In this document: positions 44,803 to 56,025 of the stretch, in pieces
Layout of the letters: the number at the start of each line of letters is the position of its first letter
Position numbering within the stretch: the stretch's first letter is position 1
Source of the DNA: Cadophora sp. MPI-SDFR-AT-0126
Taxonomy: Eukaryota; Ascomycota; Leotiomycetes; Helotiales; Ploettnerulaceae
Assembly (NCBI GenBank): GCA_020747065.1
Contig: JAGMVK010000004.1
Location: 310,001 to 374,000 of the forward strand
Reading direction: 5' to 3'
DNA: 64,000 nt
The notes under the pieces: generated by a model
Databases searched by the model: none
Told to the model about the DNA's origin: nothing
Seen by the model: the letters and a program-made list of their open reading frames with translations, nothing else
Translations under genes and position numbers: made by a program

Positions 44803-45963
44803 CTATCTTCTTCTACGATCAAGTCTGCGGTTCACAGCACCGAGCACGCATTTCAGAATGGACATGCCAGTCAGACTTACGCCACCTTCAGTTGAATTCC
44901 AGGTCATCGTATCGACGATGTCACGGACACCACCCTCAACTAACTCGCTCAACCCATCATCCAGCTCCTCCAATGCCTCTTTGGCACCCTCCTCGTTGCC
45001 AACCTGGAAGAACTGCACACCAACCTGGAAAGGTGGCGCATCAAGCTTATCCAGCTTCTTCGCCGCTGACAACAATACGGACTCCACATCATCCGACGGA
45101 ACGCCATCCGTCAAAACAATCAAGTTCAGTGGCTTGAGCTCCCGTCCAGCAGCCATCTCGCTCTCAAGCTTCGCAAGATACGGCTTGAGGATATTGTGGA
45201 CACGGATTCCAGTGGGCGTTCCACCCTGCGGTCTCACCCGCTCGAAGATCTCGTGCACGGTAGCGGCGCGCTTGATACCTCTGTAGCCGCCTGGAGCGAT
45301 ACCCTCCGACGGCGCACCGGGGTTCGAGGACTTGTGGTTCATGAAGTAGACGTCTATGCCGTCTTCGTCGTGCTTGGTGACTATGGGGGCGATGGTTGAG
45401 ATTGCTTGGCTGACTTCGCGCCAGGAGCGGCCCGCCATGGAGCCGGAGTCGTCGATGAGCAGAGTGGTGTCGAAGGTACTGAGGAAAGAGTATGGGTCTT
45501 CGCCGCTGCTGGTTGTGGGGGCGGGGGTAGATGCTTGTGGTGGAATTGGGGCTGCAAGTTCTGGGACTTGGGAGTCGATAGTTGGCCCTGATTGAACTGT
45601 TGGGGATGGGGTGTACGCTGGCGGCGGTTCGTTTGAGGGAACTGTGAAGGCGTTCATGCCGGGGCGATCTGGACGTCTTGTTGCTGGCGAGGGGTTGGTG
45701 AGCGGACTTGGACTTCTCCGTCTTGCGGCATCGTCTCTATCTGAGAGAGGGTTCAAGTCGGCTGGACCTCTGAATGTGGGGGTTGTAGGGGTGTTGAGAT
45801 CTGAGTTGGCACTGTGAGTCGAGTTTGTGGATCGTTGGGAGACGTTGCTTGATCTGCGGCCGAGTTTGCGGATGGAGCCAAAGAGGGAGCGAGATGGAGC
45901 TGGCTCTGGCTGGAGACCCCATGCTGATCCTGTAGGCATGACGATAGTTGAGCGATGTGACAT
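44803..45963 (-). CDS. von Willebrand factor A domain protein
   Basis: A single minus-strand exon of 386 aa from the ATG at 45963 (MSHRSTIVMPTGSAWG); an ATG eight codons later is also possible. The first 150 residues are disordered and rich in Ser and Pro. The vWA domain follows, with the metal-ion-dependent adhesion motif DDSGSMAG in TFDTTLLIDDSGSMAGRSW, then GIDVYFMNHKS, PQGGTPTGIRVHNIL, LNLIVLTDGVPSDD and QVGVQFFQVGN. It ends SILKCVLGAVNRRLDRRRR, a tail common in this fungal group. vWA proteins without membrane segments usually mediate intracellular protein binding; no specific partner is evident. The end of the gene lies close to the recombinase element's right border. Confidence 0.87.
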   Translation of the reverse strand: MSHRSTIVMPTGSAWGLQPEPAPSRSLFGSIRKLGRRSSNVSQRSTNSTHSANSDLNTPTTPTFRGPADLNPLSDRDDAARRRSPSPLTNPSPATRRPDRPGMNAFTVPSNEPPPAYTPSPTVQSGPTIDSQVPELAAPIPPQASTPAPTTSSGEDPYSFLSTFDTTLLIDDSGSMAGRSWREVSQAISTIAPIVTKHDEDGIDVYFMNHKSSNPGAPSEGIAPGGYRGIKRAATVHEIFERVRPQGGTPTGIRVHNILKPYLAKLESEMAAGRELKPLNLIVLTDGVPSDDVESVLLSAAKKLDKLDAPPFQVGVQFFQVGNEEGAKEALEELDDGLSELVEGGVRDIVDTMTWNSTEGGVSLTGMSILKCVLGAVNRRLDRRRR

Positions 45964-46919
45964 GTGATGTGGGTGTATCTGTATTGGTAGAGTCACAAAC
46001 AAGTTGTAGTGTGGAATGTTTATGTGTATGGTTGTATGAAGAGGCGACCCGGTGAGAAAGGTGAGCTCTTATACCGAGCGAGCTGTTCAGAAGTGTTTTC
46101 CGAACAGTACCAGTGAATGATCTGAAAGACGACCTTATGAGTCTGCCGAGGGCTGTGGAGTCACGCCAATGATACGCCACCTCTTTGTGATGTGATGTGA
46201 TGTTCGACTTCGGCTTTGGAATCTAACAAACGGCTCAACAGCCTTCAAAGAAGATGAGGTTCGCGAATCCCGACTAAGTGATGTTTATTGGTCATTAAGC
46301 GACTCAGCCTCGGCTGAGTCTCACACAGCCTCAGCCCAACGAAAGCTGCGCTTTTTGGAACGAGGCAAAGTTTGCCTTGGAAACTCAACCGCGTGATGTT
46401 TCACAGGCTGTGTGAATCTGCCTAAGAAACTGCCTGTCACGTTCGCCCCCATCTCAAACAGCTCAGCCTGACCCCCTTTTCAGTCAGAGTTTACCTTTAA
46501 GCGAATCACGGACATTGTGAAGGTACCGAGATATCCATCCTCAAACGCTCTTGCAAAATACTCAATGACAAAAGTATAATGTACATAATGCCACAGTCAT
46601 CTTGAATGAATGTAGAGCTCTTAAATGATCCACTGGTTGTGGTCTACTGTTGGTGCTCGAGTGTCTGGGAACCTCGAACATCCTGCGGGTTTCGGGCTTT
46701 ACTCTGGACCGTACTCACTTCAAGACCCCATATTTATCTATTGTAATTCTCACCTACTAGTGGACAGCGGTTGAGGTACCGTACTCTCCTGGGGTTTACA
46801 CGCGTTGTTGCTAAGAGAAAATAAAGAGACAGCTTGTGTAACTGAACGGATATGTGCAGCCGCCTTGTATTAAATATTTACGACGCCAACTTTTGGTATA
46901 CAAATCGTAACGGCATCAA
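45964..46919. other. Intergenic with hairpin-rich core
   Basis: Upstream of the vWA gene and downstream of the GH114 gene, both minus. No coding signal, but 46301-46415 holds several inverted repeats, listed separately. Confidence 0.55.
46301..46415. repeat. Cluster of nested inverted repeats
   Basis: Four perfect stems lie together. GACTCAGCC-tc-GGCTGAGTC is at 46301-46320. TCACACAGCCT (46321-46331) pairs with AGGCTGTGTGA (46405-46415). Inside that stem are AAAGC-tgc-GCTTT (46342-46354) and AGGCAAA-g-TTTGCCT (46363-46377). This gives a branched fold in RNA or single-stranded DNA. It might be a structured RNA, a small transposon remnant or a chance cluster. Confidence 0.75.
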
Positions 46920-47891
46920 TTAACAATCCTGATACCAGTTGTCCAGATTCATGTTTTTCAATAGCGTAGAGAACCCTGCATCAGTCGACCGATCACAAAA
47001 TGTCGCATTGTCGGAGGAGCTGATCCTCGGGGCCGAGTTGGGATATTCGATGTGGAAGACTGGCTTGTTGTTCTCGATGAATGGCGTGAATGAGTCGCAT
47101 TCGTCGTACTGTACGCACTGCTCGTTGACTTGCCATTGCATCATAGGTAGGGTCGAGTTGACGATTCCACCAGAGTTCTTCAGACCAATCGACATGTTCC
47201 GGCTGTGAGCCTCGATGGCCATGAATGTCATGAAGTCGACAGCTTGCTCCTTTGTGAGATCGAAGCCAGTATCATTGTCATATCCATCCACGTTATCCGG
47301 GTCCACACCGTCACAGCCCTTGGACTTTGCGAGTTCGATCCGGGTAGTCATGATATCTCGAACATTGGCCGAGCTGACGTTGAGCCACCACTCTCCCGGC
47401 CATCCGTCTAGCGGCTTCCCATAATCACTTTTCTTGAAAGAATCCGCATCAGGTCGGAAATCCTCGTAACTTCCAGCAGAGAAGTAGCAGATAACCTTGC
47501 GGCCTAGGGAGTGGAGGTTGTCGATTGTGGATTTAGGGTTGGTGAAAAGATCGATGTCATAGACGGATACGTCGGGAGTAGTATCGTTCAGGGCATATTC
47601 GAGGACGATCTGCCAGGAGGTACCGGCTTCGGGCCGCCAGAACGCGCCCTCAGTGGCGTTGGTGTTGTTGACTGGTGGTGGTTGAGGGCTGTCGTCTCCT
47701 CCTCCCCCTCCGCCACTGTTGCGCGTCAGGCCCACCCCGAGACCGACTCCGAGTGCGATGGCTATTACAAGAATGACAGAGCCGAGAATGATCCAAAAGC
47801 GTTTCCCGAAACGGGACTTTTGAGGAATCGACATTTCGTGTTCGGGCTTGAGTTGCTGGTGTTGCGAGAACCACGGCCAAGAGGGTGACAT
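46920..47891 (-). CDS. GH114 family glycosidase, type II membrane form
   Basis: A single minus-strand exon of 323 aa. An N-terminal cytosolic segment is followed by one transmembrane helix (FWIILGSVILVIAIALGVGLGVGL, about residues 32-55) and a Gly and Pro-rich stalk. The TIM-barrel domain then reads WQIVLEYALNDTTPDVSVYDIDLF, KVICYFSAGSYEDFRPDADSF, GWPGEWWLNVSSANV, KGCDGVDPDNVDGY and MSIGLKNSGG, the signatures of GH114 endo-alpha-1,4-polygalactosaminidase. The acid residues of YDIDLF and GVDPDNVD are intact. Many family members are secreted and act on fungal galactosaminogalactan; this one is probably tethered in the membrane facing outward. Several N-glycosylation sites (NNTNAT, NDTT, NVSS) agree with that. 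Confidence 0.9.
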   Translation of the reverse strand: MSPSWPWFSQHQQLKPEHEMSIPQKSRFGKRFWIILGSVILVIAIALGVGLGVGLTRNSGGGGGGDDSPQPPPVNNTNATEGAFWRPEAGTSWQIVLEYALNDTTPDVSVYDIDLFTNPKSTIDNLHSLGRKVICYFSAGSYEDFRPDADSFKKSDYGKPLDGWPGEWWLNVSSANVRDIMTTRIELAKSKGCDGVDPDNVDGYDNDTGFDLTKEQAVDFMTFMAIEAHSRNMSIGLKNSGGIVNSTLPMMQWQVNEQCVQYDECDSFTPFIENNKPVFHIEYPNSAPRISSSDNATFCDRSTDAGFSTLLKNMNLDNWYQDC

Positions 47892-48219
47892 GATATTAAC
47901 GAAGGACGTGTCAGTTCAAATTAAGCGGTTGGGCGAAAAGGGAAAAAGAAGAAGAGCTGTCAGATGCGGGGGAGCAGCTGAAATAAGAAAGAAAGAGAAG
48001 GGAGGGAGATGCAGAGTAACTGCAGCTGAGCTGAGCTGAGCTGTTTATTGCTCAATAGGAGTGGATGTCAGGTCAGGTCAGAGCAAAAGCAGACCAAAGC
48101 CGAGCAAAGCAAAGCACAGCCAGCACAGCGATGCAAATACGAGCCCGAGCGGCCTTCCGTGCGAGCACCACTGGTTCCATTATTCCAGACTCCACGAAAG
48201 TCAGGAACATCCGGGCTCA

Positions 48220-48251
48220 GGGACTGGGACTGGGACTGGGACTGGGACTGG
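48220..48251 (+). repeat. GGGACT tandem array, G-quadruplex motif
   Basis: Five GGG runs separated by ACT triplets, followed by a run of GGGA units at about 48256-48270. This is a textbook intramolecular G-quadruplex pattern on the + strand. Confidence 0.9.
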
Positions 48252-48610
48252 TTCAGGGAGGGAGGGAGGGATGTTTTCAGGTCGTCAGGGAGTTAGGCAG
48301 TTGTGGTGTGGAGTCGGAGATAATCATGCCAGCACTAAAATGGGCGAGTGTAACCCCAACTATCAGTAATTGGTGTCTTGGGAGGTCTTAGCCTGAAGGT
48401 TCTGTACGAGGAAGATTCTATCGCTTGTCCAATAATAGACAGCCCTTGTCCTTATTCTGCAGCACAGCCTTGTGAAAATCGTCACTCTTCTGTCCCGACA
48501 TGCCCGGACAGCAAAGGCGGGGCAATGGGAACACCCAGTCCACTCAATCACTCCCCTCCACTCAATAATCAACCAGACTTTCTGAGCCTGCGTCAGAGCC
48601 AGAAAGCTAG

Positions 48611-48644
48611 AGAGCCAGAGCCAGAGCCAGAGCCAGAGCCAGAG
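48611..48644 (+). repeat. GAGCCA hexamer array
   Basis: About five and a half units of AGAGCC; a minisatellite in the same intergenic region. Confidence 0.9.
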
Positions 48645-48996
48645 TCAGGCCAGGGCAGGCCGTCGACGTCGATGCAAGCCAGGATGACCAGGATTACCAG
48701 GATAATCGCCCGCCTTTCAAGCAGGTCGTGATAGCGCCCGGCTGCCTGCCTACTTTCCCGTACACAGTTAACGCTGATGCTGATACAAAATCTCTACCTC
48801 TAAGCAATACCAGCCTACTCATTCACAGCTAGCCAGGAAACAGAGACACAGTCATCATTGCAGAATACCGGTCACCACGGCGCGCCTGAATTTTCTGTCA
48901 GCTCCTGGAGCAAGCACATCGCAGAGAAGAAGGAGCCGTTTCTCAGCGACTGTGGATTTTGACGGCACCGCGCAACAATCAACCTCCATATCCACC

Positions 48997-50924
48997 ATGG
49001 AAAACAATCGCGCAATGCGGCGGAAGGACACCACGAAGGGTCCTCCACTTCGCATCCTATCTCTAGGTAAGAAATGACCAGCCTAGTTGACTGTATCGAG
49101 TACTGACATGGCGCAGATGGAGGTGGCGTGCGGGGTTACTCGATGCTCATTATCATTCAAGAGCTCATGCACCGAACATATGTCGAGATGGAAGGGAAGG
49201 CGCCTCGGAGAGATCAGATCCCAAAGCCCGCAGACCATTTCGACCTTATTATCGGCACCGGAACTGGAGGTTTAATCGCGATCATGCTGGGAAGGCTGCG
49301 GCTGGATCTGGAGACGTGCAAAGAAGTCTATGTGCAAATGACGAGGAAGGTCTTCGAGACAGACAAAACTATCGCTGGAATACCTTATCGCTCCACACTA
49401 TTCAAGGCTTCGAAGTTGGAGGAGGCTATCCGGGAGTGCGTGAGGGAGCATACCATACTCGAACGTGAAGGCAATGATGGGGAGGAGCCTGAAGGACTTG
49501 GCAACCTTAACAGCCCGATTAGTCCTCTCAACAGAAGTGGTGGCCCTCGTCGTCACGCCAGCAATGCCAGTGTGGCAAGCTTTAGTGCAAGGAGTCCTAC
49601 AAGTTATGCCAGCAGACCATTGATGGGGTTACGATATGGGAACGCAAATGCGCTTCTGTACGATAATCGAGAGAACAGAACCAAGACGTGAGTGGCGATC
49701 TCTACACGCATCCTTCAAAGCTGACCGAAAATTAGTGCGGTTACCGCAATCTACCAAGGTACTCCAAAGGGTGGTCTGCCAGCCATTTTAAGATCCTACG
49801 ATTCAAGAAAAGAGCCTTCGCCAGAATTCGATTGTACAATTTGGCAGGCTGGAAGAGCGACCAGCGCGACTGGCCTAGCATTCAAACCCATCCAAGTCGG
49901 ACAATCTGTGTTCATCGATGAAGGTGCAGGACAATACAACCCTGCGCCATTTGCACTCGATGAGGCATGCGTGAATGAATGGCCAGGAAGAGATATTGGT
50001 GTGTTTGTGAGCATCGGGACTGGAAAGCGACCTTCTGGAAGCGATAACAATTCTCATCTCTGGTATGAAGGATTCATGGGCGAATTTGCGGAGGCCAGAA
50101 GGCGGCTTATTTCAAAGATTGAAGGTTGCGAAGAGACGCATCAGTATATGGTGCGGGAAGGTCTCGCTAAACGCCAAGTCAATATCGAAAACTATTATCG
50201 ATTCAACGTAGAGATAGGTGTTGGAGAGTTTGGTATGAACGAGTGGAATCGCCTTGCGGATATCAGCACTGGCACGAGACGATATCTAGGCAAGAGTGAA
50301 GTCCAGAGAATGAACATCGAGGCCGCAGCGAAGCTAGCCAAGATCCTCCGGGCAAAGGCACGATTCGAGAACGAAAAGAAGGGCGGCACGATGGGAAGCT
50401 ATCAAGACATGTCTCTTTCAGACGTACCAGAAGCGTACCCCAACGCTGTGGAATTGCCCGCCGATATTCCCATCCAACCAGCACGGAGCCCACCGCCTCG
50501 TCCGTCATACGAGTCGGGCCACCACGACACTCTTGAAGTACCTGGGTACAGACAAAGCCCGTCGCCCCGTTCCTCGGCAGAGAACCAAACGCGCCATTCG
50601 CCTCACAATTCCAACTCCAACATCCAAGATGCCAATGTAGACCGTCTAGTCTTCCACGCCCCAACACCAAGCGAATACCGCACCGCAGGCGGAGCGGACA
50701 AAATTGCTATCACGAGCATAGACGAACAACCTCATCCACCCGTGAAGAAGCAGCCAATACGTGTGGAACCTCCACCTTTACCACCCAAGACACCTATCCA
50801 GGATCTGAACGGTAATGGATTACCCATGGGCGGCAGACCTAGACCACCGCTTCCGTACCCGACTGATGATAGACCACCACCCGTGGCGAATATGGCCAGG
50901 AAACCGGAATACAAAGGTAGATAA
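48997..50924 (+). CDS. Patatin-like protein lacking the nucleophile serine
   Basis: Three exons, 48997-49066, 49117-49687 and 49736-50924, give 609 aa. The first splice creates the oxyanion-hole motif DGGGVRGYS (24-32). The next block, DLIIGTGTGGLIAIMLG, is where patatins have GxSxG; here residue 72 is Gly (GTGTGG), so the usual Ser nucleophile is absent. The region ETDKTIAGIPYRSTLFKASKLEEAIRE, the FVSIGTGKRPS strand and a DEGAGQYNPAP box in place of DGG/DGA follow. The last 170 residues are disordered and Pro-rich (PPPLPPKTP). I recall this GTGTGG form in other filamentous fungi, so the change may be a feature of the clade and the protein may be a non-catalytic patatin-fold member. Probably cytosolic. 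Confidence 0.86.
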
Positions 50925-51970
50925 ACGAAACGAAAACGAGAAAAAGATAAAACCAGGAAATGATTTTTTGAAGGAATTGAATGGCGTTTCAAGGATTGGA
51001 TTTGGATACCAGTGGATGGTGTGGTGTGGCATATTCGATGCCTGCCTTGCCTTTGAAATTCCCGGAGTTCGGTTGCGTTGGGTATACCTCTTCAGTTTAG
51101 TCTTTTTTGGGAGGCTACTTTGCCATGTGCATTCACGATTGGAAAGGAGGGAGAGAATATTGGATAGAGTTGGGGCGGAATAGAATATAACATGACAAGA
51201 TAGGCTGGGTAGGATAGGACACCATAGGATTAGATGAAGCATGTAAATCCTTCTTCTCCTTTCTGCTGGGATGGTCTCCTTGCACTCTTTAGATGTGCCT
51301 CGCTTAAATCAGGGGTGATCTGAAAATGACGTCTAGAGTGGGGGAATAAGTAAATAAAGCTGCGTGGATGTGCTCTCATACTCTGTTCCGCTTTCTGGGG
51401 AGGATGCAGAGCATGGAATGGGACAGAGGAAGAATTGAAGGGAGCACAGATGAAGATATAGTTGCGGAAAAGGAAACAATGGTAGAAAGACGATCAAACA
51501 AAAGGCCTAATTCGATTTTCCCTCTCACTCAGGTCAACGTCCATTCATGGTGGCATAACTTTCATCATGGTGTACTTGAACCCCCCAAACAACAAATCGT
51601 AGGTCACTTTGAGATCTTATGATCTCAAGGCGGCTGACAGGTCCCCTGTTTCGCTTGCCGCTGGTCCTGCACAATATCGTAACATAAACCCCTGAGTGTG
51701 GCACAGCCAGGCTGAATACGATAAACAAAATGTGAGACATGGGATCCGCGAGCTCGACGACTTTCGACTCCACCTCCACTCCCAATATCGCTCTGGATAG
51801 CTGTAGTTTATCACTATACTATCGTCGAGGAGCTCTTTCAGCTTTGTAAACCCATTACACGACCCGCGCGCGACCTGTTGCGCGACTTCTCTTGTCTCTC
51901 TATCGCGTCCCCTGAATTACATCACCTCGAAGCTCCGCATTCCACTCCCGAATCCAGACCTCCTCCAAGC
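50925..51970. other. Intergenic, tandem + genes
   Basis: 3' flank of the patatin-like gene and promoter of the NIPA gene. Frames on both strands show no family signal. Confidence 0.5.
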
Positions 51971-53286
51971 ATGCGCGACGAGTACATCGGCGTCCTCCTC
52001 GCCGTCTGCGGCTCCTTCATCATAGGATCCAGCTACGTGATAACCAAGATCGGGCTGGGAGACGCGAATAAGAAGCATGGGTTCAAGGGGGATGGCTTTG
52101 AGTATTTCAAGAGCCCGCTTTGGTGGAGCGGAGTAAGTCCGTTTGATTATTCTTCTTTTTGCCAGTTTTCTTATAATCTGTATGTGGGAATGTAATGCTG
52201 AGTGTTTGGATAGATGATCATGCTCGTCGTCGGTGAACTCTTCAACTTTGCAGCTTATGCCTTTGCGCCTGCGGTGCTCGTTACACCTCTCGGCGCATTG
52301 AGCGTCCTCACGGGCACCGTCTTGGGCGCATACTTCCTCAACGAGAGGTTGAGTAATCTGGGGAAGATGGGATGTGCACTGTGTATAGTTGGGTCTATTG
52401 TGATCGTGGCGAATGCGCCGGCGGATAAGGATATACAGACTGTGGATGAGATTCTAGAGTATGCTGTGCAACCTGGTAAGTCGCGGGGACATGCTATATC
52501 AAGTAATCTTGAAATTTTGAGTAGTTGCTGACCGATTGCTTGATAGGATTTCTCATATTCTGCTTCGTCACTACTGTCTTCTCTGTTGTGATGATCTACG
52601 TCGTCAGCCCAAAATACGGCACCACGAACCCACTACATTACCTATCAATCTGCGCCGCAACAGGAGCCGTCTCTGTCATGGCCTTGAAAGCATTCGGCAT
52701 TGCTCTCAAATTGACCTTTGCTGGCTCAAATCAATTCACCCGTCCTTCGACGTATCTTTTCGCCGTAGTAGCCGGCCTCTGCATTGCTATACAGATGAAC
52801 TACTTCAACAAGGCGTTGAATACATTTCCTCAGTCCGTGTAAGTCTTTCGCCCCCCCCCCCCCCCCCCCCCCCCCCCCCCACCCCAAACCCAAAAAAAAA
52901 ACACGGCACCTCAGCTTGATCTTCCTGCAATTGGTAACTGACAATTGTGCGCTGTACACAGAGTGAGCCCAATCTACTACGTAACATTCACCACCGCAGT
53001 CCTTACCGCCTCATTCGTCCTCTTCCAAGGCTTCAACATGACCAACGCCATCGAGACCGCACGACTCCTCTGCGGCTTCCTCATCATCTTCTGTGGCGTC
53101 TACATGCTCAACTATCCTTCGAGCTCCAGCAATCCGTATGAGTTTGAGCTGTTGTCTGGTGGAGCACGGTCAGAAGGGTCTGTGACGAGGTTCAGTGTGC
53201 AGAGTTTGCGGGTGTCTGAAGAACGGAGGAGATCTGTGCAGATGGATGAAGAAAGAGACGGCCTTCGGCAGCAGAGTTTGACTTGA
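51971..53286 (+). CDS. NIPA-type magnesium transporter
   Basis: Four exons, 51971-52132, 52214-52475, 52547-52838 and 52962-53286, give 346 aa. It is a multi-pass membrane protein of the drug/metabolite-transporter fold. MRDEYIGVLLAVCGSFIIGSSYVITKIGL opens it, followed by [109 protein letters not shown] and a final helix ending VYMLNYPS. This is the NIPA (PF05653) order with about nine helices. A cytosolic tail of 60 residues ends the protein. The start at 51971 matches homologues, although the frame is open further upstream. Intron 3 contains a 30-base C run. Confidence 0.92.
52851..52880 (+). repeat. 30-base C run in an intron, then an A run
   Basis: Within NIPA intron 3 (52839-52961), about 12 bases after the donor. 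CCCC, AAA and CCC blocks and about ten A follow. Its length is not reliable from assembly. Confidence 0.9.
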
Positions 53287-54276
53287 GAATGTGGGGTTAT
53301 GAAAAAGGCACTGTTTGAAATCGTGTGGACTGACATTCGTCCAAATAATGGTTGGAGAGGAAATATAGGCGGGAACTTCATATAATATGAAAGGATCTCG
53401 CAGCAATGGGGCCCGAAATGAGACTATGGCGACAAAAAGGGCAGAGAAGCACACAGCGCGCTCAAGATAGAGCAGAAGCTCATACTCAGTTGAGTGGTGT
53501 TATGAGATCTGCGGCCAGAAACGGGAAGGCTGAAGTGCAGACTTCACGGTTGAGCTGGGCAGCACAGAAGGATTCCTGTGTCGTGAAGCAGCTTCAGCTT
53601 TTGCTATGGTGGTAGTGATGTCTTCAGAGCTGGATACTCTAAGTCGACAACGTCAAGGTCATGTCCTGGCATCAATACAATACTTATGTTTCATGCAAGG
53701 CTCTCAAACACGCATAGAATCATGCACTGTAAACATTTAAAGCGTCTGTGGCCGCGCGGATAACTGTCTCAGCAACACCGCCGTTTGATATACTCCTGTA
53801 GCGTTCCTACGGCCCAATTCAATGTTCACGTCTGCCATGTGCCCGTGGTTTACTCGCTTATTGCTAGCCGCCCCCTTTTCTCCTACAGATGCGAGCCAGC
53901 TTTTAAACTTTGGCGCCACTGTAAATTACGTGAATTTGTAGACAGATCTCTTTGCTGCTCCCAGATTGAAGTAAGATTGACTTTTGTATTATCAACAGTC
54001 ACTTCCAGCCGGTGAAAGTGAGGAGAAATCTATATACCTGACGCGCGCCCAAACCCATTCCATGAATACCAGTACTGTTTCCCTAGACCCAAATGTACGC
54101 AAGAATTTCAATTATTTCATCCGGGTATCATGCATTCGATCCGCCTCCAAACCGAGGATGTTTCCCATACTTTGTCCCATGAAACCCACCCAAAATGTCG
54201 TTTTCATCCCTGAGCACATTTCCTAACATTTGGACCTCTACACTTGGTCCTGCTCAAGATAGTCCCCGGTTTCGTT
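53287..54276. other. Intergenic between convergent genes
   Basis: Between NIPA (+) and OXR1 (-). No gene seen; many short frames only. Confidence 0.5.
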
Positions 54277-55440
54277 TCAAAAATTCCCAATGCTCCAAAC
54301 CTCCACTCCCAGGATCTCAAACTTCTCCCCCTCCTCGCTCAGAGGCTCGTTTCCAAACGTCAGACAATGACTACTAATTCCCTTCTCAAAGGTATCATCT
54401 AGCCATAACCCGTAATGGCCATCTCCTCCCCCAACGCTCAAGAAGCCCGTCTCGCAGAGCATCATGTAGTCGTTCACACCAGAATAAGGGAAAGCCTTGA
54501 AGCGGATGCGTTCTGGGGTCGAGAGACCGGAGGGGAAGTGTAGATTTTGCGGAGAGAGGAGGGAGGATGTTGAATGTGCGGGGGAAGTAGGGTTCTGGTT
54601 TTGAGGAGGGAAGGTTGGAGAGAGGAGATTTGGAGGAGCTCGTGAGGAGCCGGTTCCGACTGTTGTGCTGCGGACGGCATTGGTGGTGTCTGCTGATGGA
54701 GGAGGAGGGAGGTTCGTCGGCATGGAGGTTGATGTGAGGATTGAGGCGCGCCAGAGGAAACATTCGCCCGTGCCGAAGTAGTGCGGTGCTGGGTGTGGTG
54801 CTTCTGTTAGATAGGCGCCAAATAACTGTTTATTTCCAGTTAGCATGAGACAGTCCTGTGCTTCAAATATCTGCCTGGCAGTGCCGAAGACGAGAGCAAG
54901 AAGGGTGGTCCTAATAGACTGGGGGACTCATACCCCGCCCTCCCCATCCTTCACAACTAACACGAATCCATTCCTTAATCCTCGCAGCTCATCACATTTC
55001 TTATACAGCGTCCCTAGACTGACGCCATCCTCCTCGAGACTGTATACCAGGTTCCACTCTTCGCATAGCTGCAATCTTGCTGGTACTAGTAATCGAATCT
55101 CCTCCGCCAAAGCTTTGCTCAGCAATTTTGCTGATTGGGGCGTACTTGTATGATAGCCCTTCAAATTGACAGGGTACAGAGGCGGTGGCTGGAATGGGGA
55201 GGCTGTCCGGTACGGAGGCGTGTACACGCCGTCCATGCCATTTTGGTGGTTATTTGTTCTCGTAGCACCGAATGTAGGAGAATGTACAGGAGAACCATTC
55301 TTAGAAGATGAAGGCTCGGTCGAGAATCGTCGTAGCAGGCCGGTCACAGCATGAGATACTGTGGATGGCACTGCCCAGGATGAAGAGGCGGGCAGTGAGG
55401 GGGGTCTGGATGACGTATTTTCTGGGTAGTTTCGTGACAT
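54277..55440 (-). CDS. OXR1: TLDc domain protein, OXR1-like
   Basis: Two minus-strand exons, 55440-54934 and 54825-54277, give 351 aa. The N-terminus is disordered (Ser/Pro-rich). The TLDc domain begins near LLSKALAEEIRLLVPARLQLCEEWNLVYSLEEDGVSLGTLYKKC. It continues across the intron (GFVLVVKDGEGG to LFGAYLTEAPHPAPHYFGTGECFLWRA), then RIRFKAFPYSGVNDYMMLCETGFLSVGGGDGHYGLWLDDTFEKGISSHCLTFGNEPLSEE and KFEILGVEVWSIG, all typical. Yeast Oxr1 protects against oxidative damage and acts on the vacuolar proton ATPase. A 75-residue low-complexity insert (PPPPSADTTNAV to SPQNLHFPSG) splits the domain, as in other filamentous fungi. All core motifs are present. Confidence 0.93.
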
Positions 55441-56025
55441 GCTCGTTGAGGGTTTCGTTATTGGTTCGAAAAGCGAATTCAGCTGTAAGGTTTCGTTGAG
55501 TTTGACATGAGGTTATGTTCTTCAAAAGGCTAGGCTGGGTGATGTTGTCTCAACTGCGATTATTAAGGTGGTTGAGGGTCGTGGCCTGATGGGATCTGGG
55601 AATGTTCGGAAGCCTCGCCTTAGCGTGTTGTAGGGGAGAATGATTGGCTGTTGAGTGGGTTGTGTGTATTGTGGAGGACGAGGCTGCACTTCCGCTACAT
55701 ATGCTGCCAAGTGTATTCAGCTGATCAATTTGTTTTACTTCAATTTTCACTTGAAAGAACTCATGGAAACTGTGAGTTTGTGTTGATGGGATTGGTGTCT
55801 GAGAGGGAGCTCACGCTCTACCTAGCTCTACCTGTTGCTACATTTTACTACTGAGTAAGAGAGCCGACCAGCCAGGCCAATAATGCATTTTCGGTGAGAT
55901 ATGATCCCGTACTCCAATTCCACTCTGCCCGCAATAAACTTTTTGTTGCCATAAGAACGGATCCCTCAATCCCAGCATTTTCAATAGATGTCGAGCGCCA
56001 GCCAGAAGCAATTGGGTATCTTTCT
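55441..56025. other. Intergenic
   Basis: 5' flank of OXR1 and 3' flank of ornithine aminotransferase, both minus. No gene seen. Confidence 0.5.

Larger units (their letters stand above)
47892..48996. promoter_or_regulatory. Divergent intergenic region rich in tandem repeats
   Basis: Between the starts of the GH114 (-) and patatin-like (+) genes. Includes AGCTG-type pentamers at 48024-48042, the GGGACT array at 48220-48251, GGGA units to about 48270 and GAGCCA units at 48611-48644. No gene seen. Confidence 0.6.

Noticed and set aside
44919..44935. A further possible ATCGAC palindrome in the vWA gene (ATCGACGATGTCACG)
   Set aside because: The right arm differs at three of six positions and it lies outside the element, so I treat it as chance.
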